Assembly: GCA_020161455.1 (NCBI GenBank) | Contig: JAIUNZ010000010.1 | Coordinates: forward strand, 51,955 to 115,954 | Reading direction: 5' to 3' | Length of the DNA stretch: 64,000 nt | DNA from: Bacteroidota bacterium | GTDB lineage: Bacteria > Bacteroidota > Bacteroidia > Flavobacteriales > Flavobacteriaceae | Shown here: positions 59,063 to 64,000 of the stretch, piece by piece | Numbering within the stretch: position 1 is the first letter of the stretch | How the letters are laid out: every line of letters starts with the position of its first letter | Made by a program: the position numbers and the translations under genes | Notes under the pieces: model-generated | Seen by the model: the letters and a program-made list of their open reading frames with translations, nothing else | Databases searched by the model: none | What the model was told of the DNA's origin: nothing

Positions 59063-61291
59063 TTAATAATTTATGTTGACTCCAAAACCAATACCCATAT
59101 CGCTATCATAATGCGTTGTAAATCCCATGTTTTTTCCAACAATATATTTAAAACCAGCCATATACTCTTTGTCTGTATTGACCATAAATGCCATTCGTAA
59201 ACGTTTTGAAACAGGAATGTCTTCTCGCATTAATTGCATCCTGATATTTCCATCATGAAAAACTTCAGTCTGATAAATAACTAACATTGGTAAGGTGTAA
59301 TTAAACCCTAAACTAAATTGTATGCGTTTGTCTTTGGTGCTTTTTTGTCCAAAAATATTTTCTTCTATTTCTCCATTTTCCAATTTTCTATAACGTGCAT
59401 CAAAACCTATAAACGGCATAAACCATTGATTTCTTCCTATATATCTTCCAATATGTGTTTCACTTTCATAACCATGCTCGTCATGATATCCTAATCTCCA
59501 TTCTGTTCCAAAGCTCCAACGTGTATTTTGTAACATTGCTTGTCCATCATTTCCATTGGTAGCAAAATCATTTTCTGCCATAAAATGAAATTGATTACTT
59601 TCAGCTTGTAGTTTTTTATAAGCTTTTTCTTTATTGGGTAAATACGGATTGGGCTCTGAATTTTCATAACTAAAAACGCGGTTCATTCCTGCCATCATAT
59701 GGTATAAAATATGACAATGAAAAAACCAATCTCCATCAGCATTAGCTTCAAATTCAATTACATCTGTTTCCATTGGCATAATATCCAATACATTTTTCAG
59801 TGGTGCAAATTCTCCTTGACCATTCAAAACTCTAAAATCGTGTCCGTGCAAGTGCATTGGATGTCGCATCATAGAATTATTGTATAAAGTAATGCGAACG
59901 TTTTCTCCTTTTTTAATTAAAATTTTATCGGTTTCAGAAAGCACGACATTGTCCATACTCCAAACATAGCGGTTCATATTTCCTGTTAATTCAAAACGCA
60001 ATTCGCGAACTGGTGCATCTTTTGGAAGCGTCGTTTTTGTTGGTGATTTTAACATAGAATAATTTAAAGTCACAATATCAGAATTTATTACAGACATGTC
60101 GTGTTTCGAATGATCCATTTTCATATCTTCTTGCTTATCCAGTTTCATTGCTTCTCCTGAAATTTCTGGATACATCACCGTATTCATATCCATTTTTTGA
60201 AAACTCATGTCCATTCCCATATCGTCCATGGTTCCGTCCATATTCATCATATCGTTCATCATTTTCATACCTTCAAAATACTTCAATTTTGGCATTGGAG
60301 TAGTCAATTGTTTAATTCCTTCGCCAATATAAATTGAAGTTGATTTGGTTCTATCTTCTGGAGTTGCTAAAAATTCATACGAAGTATTTTCTGCTGGAAT
60401 TGTAACAATTACATCATACGTTTCAGAGACACCAATTATTAACCGGTCAACATCAACTGGTTCAACATCATTTCCATCATTACCAACAACGGTCATTTTT
60501 CCTCCAGCATATTTCAACCAAAAATAAGATGATGCACCACCATTTGAAATACGCAATCGAACTTTATCTCCAGCTTTAAATTGCGACAATTGGCTTTCAT
60601 TTTGACCGTTAATTAAAAACTTATCGTAATACACATCACTTACATCCATTGCTAACATTCGTTTCCATTCGTTTGTTAATTTGGTTTTAAAATGACCTTC
60701 TCTTATGGCTTCTGTATAACTTTGAGTAGTTCCTTTTTTAATAGCAAACCAATCGGAAGCATTGTGTAACATTCTGTGGACATTTTCGGGTTTGTAATCT
60801 GTCCATTCACTCAAAATAATAGGAATTTGCGGAATATCATCAATACCTTTTCTAAACGTTGGGTCATTTAATTTTTTCTTTAAAATCAACGAACCATACA
60901 TTCCAATTTGTTCTTGCAATCCACTATGACTGTGATACCAATGTGTACCTGATTGAATAATGGGGAAACGATATACGTGTTCCGTTCCTGGTTCAATCGG
61001 CATTTGGGTTAAATAAGGAACGCCATCTTCTTTGTTTGGCAAATACAATCCATGCCAATGCAGTGATGTACTTTCTTTCAACTCATTATAAACATGAATT
61101 TCGGCAATATCACCTTCTGTAAAAGTCAATGTTGGCATTGGAATTTGTCCATTTACAGCAATTGCTCTTTTATCTTTACCAGAAAAATTGACAATTGAAT
61201 CCCGAACGTGTAAATCATAACGCACTACTTTTTGAGCTTGTAAGTTTCCGATGAATAAAATGGATAGTAAACTATATAATAAATATTTCAT
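59063..61291 (-). CDS. Multicopper oxidase with beta-barrel-like C-terminal extension
   Basis: Encodes 742 residues with a signal peptide (residues 1-20, ending QAQ). Three cupredoxin domains carry all the copper ligands: HWHG (78-81), HWYHSH (117-122), HPMHLHGH and HCHILYHMMAGM near residues 500-545, the last with an axial Met. A Met-rich segment (about residues 345-385) resembles those of CueO and CopA, and suggests Cu(I) oxidation for copper tolerance. After about residue 580, some 160 extra residues of amphipathic strands ending FGVNINY recall the CopB outer-membrane family. The gene lies two bases after the truncated copper ATPase gene. Confidence 0.9.
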   Translation of the reverse strand: MKYLLYSLLSILFIGNLQAQKVVRYDLHVRDSIVNFSGKDKRAIAVNGQIPMPTLTFTEGDIAEIHVYNELKESTSLHWHGLYLPNKEDGVPYLTQMPIEPGTEHVYRFPIIQSGTHWYHSHSGLQEQIGMYGSLILKKKLNDPTFRKGIDDIPQIPIILSEWTDYKPENVHRMLHNASDWFAIKKGTTQSYTEAIREGHFKTKLTNEWKRMLAMDVSDVYYDKFLINGQNESQLSQFKAGDKVRLRISNGGASSYFWLKYAGGKMTVVGNDGNDVEPVDVDRLIIGVSETYDVIVTIPAENTSYEFLATPEDRTKSTSIYIGEGIKQLTTPMPKLKYFEGMKMMNDMMNMDGTMDDMGMDMSFQKMDMNTVMYPEISGEAMKLDKQEDMKMDHSKHDMSVINSDIVTLNYSMLKSPTKTTLPKDAPVRELRFELTGNMNRYVWSMDNVVLSETDKILIKKGENVRITLYNNSMMRHPMHLHGHDFRVLNGQGEFAPLKNVLDIMPMETDVIEFEANADGDWFFHCHILYHMMAGMNRVFSYENSEPNPYLPNKEKAYKKLQAESNQFHFMAENDFATNGNDGQAMLQNTRWSFGTEWRLGYHDEHGYESETHIGRYIGRNQWFMPFIGFDARYRKLENGEIEENIFGQKSTKDKRIQFSLGFNYTLPMLVIYQTEVFHDGNIRMQLMREDIPVSKRLRMAFMVNTDKEYMAGFKYIVGKNMGFTTHYDSDMGIGFGVNINY

Positions 61292-61293
61292 TT

Positions 61294-62571
61294 TTAAATT
61301 TTTATGGTTCTTAATCGTAAAGCATTAGCTATTACTGAAACAGAACTAAAACTCATAGCCAAAGCCGCAATCATAGGAGAAAGTAATATTCCAAAAACCG
61401 GAAATAAAACTCCAGCTGCAATTGGAACACCTAATGAGTTATAAATAAAAGCAAAAAACAGATTTTGTTTGATGTTTTTCATCACCGCATGACTTAAGTT
61501 CTTCGCTTTTACAATTCCTTGTAAATCACCTTTTACCAAAGTAATTTTTGCACTTTCAATGGCAACATCAGTTCCTGTTCCCATAGCAATTCCAATATCT
61601 GATTGTGCTAAAGCTGGAGCATCGTTAATTCCATCACCAGCCATGGCAACTATTTTTCCTTTGGCTTGCAAGTTTTTAATAAATTCTAATTTATCTTGCG
61701 GCAGACAACTGGCTTTAAAATCGGTTAGATTTAATTCGGATGCAACGGCTTTAGCTGTATTTTCATTATCACCAGTCAGCATAATGACTTGAACTCCTTG
61801 ACGTTTTAATTCATTAATGGCTTCTAAACTTGATTTTTTAATAGCATCAGTAATCGTAATATAACCCACCACTTTTTTACCAATAGCAATATAAGAAACT
61901 GTTTTTCCTTGTTTTTGTTCTGAAATAACTTGTTCTTCAATGGCTGAAAAATCTTGACTATTTTCTTGTTCCAATAATTTTTTATTTCCTAAGATTATTA
62001 GCTCATTGTTGATGGAACCTTTTACTCCTTTTCCTGTAACCGATTCAAAGTTTTCTACTTTTGAAAAAGTTGCATTATTAGACTTAGCAAAATTAACAAC
62101 CGCTGTTGCCAATGGATGTTCGCTACTTTGATTTAGTGAAGCTATTTTTCCTAAAACTTCATTTTCATCTCTATCTTTTACTACAATTTTTTCAACAGAT
62201 GGTTTTCCTTCAGTCAATGTCCCAGTTTTATCGGTAATTAAAACATCAATTTTATCCATTTTTTCAAGGACTTCGGCATTTTTAATTAGAACTCCTGATT
62301 TCGCACCTTTTCCTACTCCAACCATAACTGACATTGGTGTTGCTAATCCTAAAGCACACGGGCAAGCAATGATTAATACGGCTATGGCGTTTACAAAAGC
62401 GTAAACCAATTTAGGTTCTGGTCCAAATTGCCACCAAATTAAAAAGGCAATAGCAGAAATCAGTACAACTATTGGTACAAAATATCTAGAAATTTTATCT
62501 ACCAAATTCTGAATTGGAGCTCGCGAACGACTTGCATCTGAAACCATTTGAACGATTTGGGACAATAACGT
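61294..62571 (-). pseudogene. 5'-truncated copper-translocating P1B-type ATPase, cut by an IS element
   Basis: About 425 residues of the C-terminal half survive. CPC (metal-binding helix), DKTGTLT (phosphorylated Asp), SSEHPLATAVV and GDGINDAPAL are intact, so the P- and N-domains and the last helices are present. The metal-binding domains, first helices and actuator (TGE) domain are missing. Homology starts at TLLSQIVQMV. Immediately upstream the frame runs into a TAA (62584-62586) inside the sequence beyond the junction. A TTG start at 62565 is formally open but would not give a working pump. The missing 5' half may lie on the far side of the IS element outside the window. Confidence 0.85.
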
Positions 62572-62572
62572 C

Positions 62573-64000
62573 AGGCTGTGAATTTACCCTCATTTTCTTT
62601 TAAAATCTACTGATTTTCCTTCTCTAAAACTTGATAGAACTCTTTTTAAGCATGCGTTATTTTTAGCAACTCACTTTTGGTTGCGCAAAAAAGTAGGCGG
62701 TTATGGTCTTTAAATAGGTCGTTTTTATAAAAAGCAAGACCTTTCTCTTGTAAGGTGAGTTCCAGGTCTTAAGTTTGGCTATCAAATCGGGAACACCCAG
62801 GATGTTGATGCTGCGTTTAATGTTATAAACCAACATGATCAGGCTGTGTTCGCCGTTTACTTTTTCTAATCCTATCAAATCGGTGTAGTTGTAACCCCAT
62901 TTTCGCTTGATGGTGCCAAAGATGTGTTCGTTAATCTCTTGTCGTTTGCGATACAGTTGTGGGTTGTCTTTATAGCGCTGGTGGTTTTCTTCTACGGTGT
63001 CGGCATATTGGCTGCGGTCGAGTTCTCGTCCGCCTTTTCTACTGGTGCATTGGTCTTTTACTGGACAGGTTTTACAAGCTGGTGTGCGGTATTTTTGGAA
63101 TAGGTAGCTCGTGTGTTCGTCTCCTCTTGATTTCTTGTGCCATCTTCCTGTGGTGGTTAGCGTTTGCCCTTGCGGACAGGTATAGGTGTTTGTTTCTTTG
63201 TTATAGGTAAACTTTGAGATTAAATACTCGGGTTGGGTGCCGTTTTCGTTGCTCTTACCTTGTTCAGGATGGGCAACTATGGTGGTGATGTTTTGGTTTT
63301 TGCAGGTTTCTAGTTCGCGTCCGTTGTGATAGCCTTTGTCAACTAAAGCGGTAAAGGTGTCAACTTCTAAATTCTCTTTGGCTTCGATGGCAATGGCGGA
63401 GAGTGCGTTTTTATCGTTTCTATTAATGGTGTGCGTGGCTACTACTAGGTTGTGTTTGTCATCAACGGCGGCTTGAATGTTGTAACTTACTTCTACAACA
63501 ACTCCTTGCACAAGTAATGCGCGGGCATCACCGTCGGTAGTACTAATTTGAGGTTCGCCACTAGTTTGAAGTTGTTCTGCTAAGAGTTCGTAGTTGATTT
63601 TGTTGGTTTTCAAGCGTTCTATTTTGGCTTGAATGTTGGTGATGGTCGTGCTGTTTTCGTGGTCGTCGTTTTGGGCAAGCTGGTCTAAGTACTGCTGGGT
63701 TTTTTCTTCAATATACGCTAGGTGTTTGTCAATCTTCTTTGGGCTAAAGTTGGCTTTCTTACTGTTGTGTGCTCTGGATTTGGTGCCATCAATGGCGATG
63801 GTTTCGCCGGCAATCAAATCGGCATCTTTTAAGAAGCTCACAAAGAGTTTGAAGAGTTGTTTGAGTGCTTTGGGGTTGTCTTTTCTAAAATCGGCTATGG
63901 TGTGGTAATTGGGCGCCAATCCGCACAATAGCCACTGCAATTCCAAATTGCGAAGGCATTCTTTTTCGAGTTTTCTAGAGCTGCGAATGCCGTTGAGATA
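62573..64000 (-). mobile_element. IS1182-type insertion sequence (one end inside the window)
   Basis: The sequence changes from the P-type ATPase frame to non-homologous DNA near 62572-62576 and contains an IS1182-like transposase. It is visibly richer in G and C than its surroundings. The exact end and inverted repeat are uncertain; the likely first bases are GGCTGTGAATTT. The other end lies beyond base 64000. Confidence 0.78.
62663..64000 (-). CDS. IS1182 family transposase (5' end beyond window)
   Basis: At least 446 residues are visible; the frame is open to the window edge with YLNGIRSSRKLEKECLRN, typical of IS1182 transposases just before the MWLL-type block seen here as LELQWLLCGLAPNYHTIADF. 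The DDE-type catalytic core is spread across AIDGTKSRA, TALVDKGYHNG and later EINEHIFGTIKRKWGY. Four cysteines in CPQGQTL and CKTCPVKDQC form a probable zinc-binding insertion (DDE_Tnp_1_6 type). The protein ends at FFAQPKVSC. The gene looks intact, so the element may be active. Confidence 0.9.
   Translation of the reverse strand, partial: YLNGIRSSRKLEKECLRNLELQWLLCGLAPNYHTIADFRKDNPKALKQLFKLFVSFLKDADLIAGETIAIDGTKSRAHNSKKANFSPKKIDKHLAYIEEKTQQYLDQLAQNDDHENSTTITNIQAKIERLKTNKINYELLAEQLQTSGEPQISTTDGDARALLVQGVVVEVSYNIQAAVDDKHNLVVATHTINRNDKNALSAIAIEAKENLEVDTFTALVDKGYHNGRELETCKNQNITTIVAHPEQGKSNENGTQPEYLISKFTYNKETNTYTCPQGQTLTTTGRWHKKSRGDEHTSYLFQKYRTPACKTCPVKDQCTSRKGGRELDRSQYADTVEENHQRYKDNPQLYRKRQEINEHIFGTIKRKWGYNYTDLIGLEKVNGEHSLIMLVYNIKRSINILGVPDLIAKLKTWNSPYKRKVLLFIKTTYLKTITAYFFAQPKVSC

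Noticed and set aside
62959-63908. Plus-strand frames inside the IS element (83 and 91 codons)
   Set aside because: Both are antisense to the transposase. The protein sequences are Leu/Cys/Ser-rich shadows and match no known passenger gene.

Overview
The window looks like a chromosomal segment of a member of the Flavobacteriaceae (phylum Bacteroidota), probably Flavobacterium or a close relative. The evidence is: AT-rich DNA; GLPGLI-family, TamL, PorT, DUF5686 and GYDIA-kinase genes typical of this group; menaquinone-type methylation; promoters of the Bacteroidota form TAnnTTTG instead of TATAAT; and almost no Shine-Dalgarno sequences. The species assignment is inferred, because no 16S gene is present. 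Nearly all of the window is core genome. Only the last ~1.4 kb is clearly mobile.

Layout. 1-2.3 kb (minus): two tandem GLPGLI proteins and the start of a TonB-receptor-like outer membrane protein. 2.4-4.5 kb (plus): a secreted protein of unknown function, deoxynucleoside kinase and an AhpD-like protein. 4.7-6.7 kb (minus): accD and the class II aldolase gene. 6.7-11.5 kb: envelope biogenesis genes tamL and porT around a SpoU methyltransferase, plus menG. 11.5-14.8 kb: folate/thymidylate genes folA and thyA, with a 2TM protein, a small CBM48 protein and a GH114-like lipoprotein between them. 14.9-18.8 kb: bifunctional nuclease, etfBA and pdhB. 18.9-24.6 kb: a DUF5686 outer membrane protein, an AlkA-like glycosylase and hppA, whose product has an unusual Cys-rich tail. 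24.9-27.8 kb: an orphan MacB-like permease diverging from purH. 27.9-33.5 kb: the complete rod-shape operon mreB-mreC-mreD-pbp2-rodA. 33.6-37.2 kb: NUC-family nuclease, coiled-coil protein and Prc/Tsp protease. 37.4-42.6 kb (plus): surE, histidine phosphatase, lpxB, NlpC/P60 peptidase and comEC. 42.6-48.8 kb (minus): thioredoxin-like protein and a peptide-uptake module (DPP IV-like peptidase plus two POT transporters). 49-51.3 kb: class II HMG-CoA reductase and a GYDIA-type GHMP kinase (mevalonate pathway). 51.4-58.9 kb (minus): a tightly packed cluster of coaX, a FadL-like porin, a TPR protein, lptC, a small membrane protein, a CNNM/CBS protein and a PpiD-like chaperone. 58.9 kb: tRNA-Phe. 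59.1-62.6 kb: a copper-handling pair, multicopper oxidase and copper P-type ATPase. 62.6-64 kb: an IS1182-type element that runs off the window.

Main points. The IS1182 element has cut the copper ATPase gene, leaving only its C-terminal half beside an intact multicopper oxidase that carries a beta-barrel-like C-terminal extension. Other points worth attention are the nine-cysteine duplicated motif at the end of HppA, a perfect 18-bp palindrome of LacI-operator type between the 2TM gene and the CBM48 gene, loss of the zinc-ribbon cysteines in AccD, and a ComEC whose C-terminal lactamase-like region lacks its metal ligands. I found no CRISPR array, prophage or obvious defence system, and no clear candidate for a wholly new multi-gene system.
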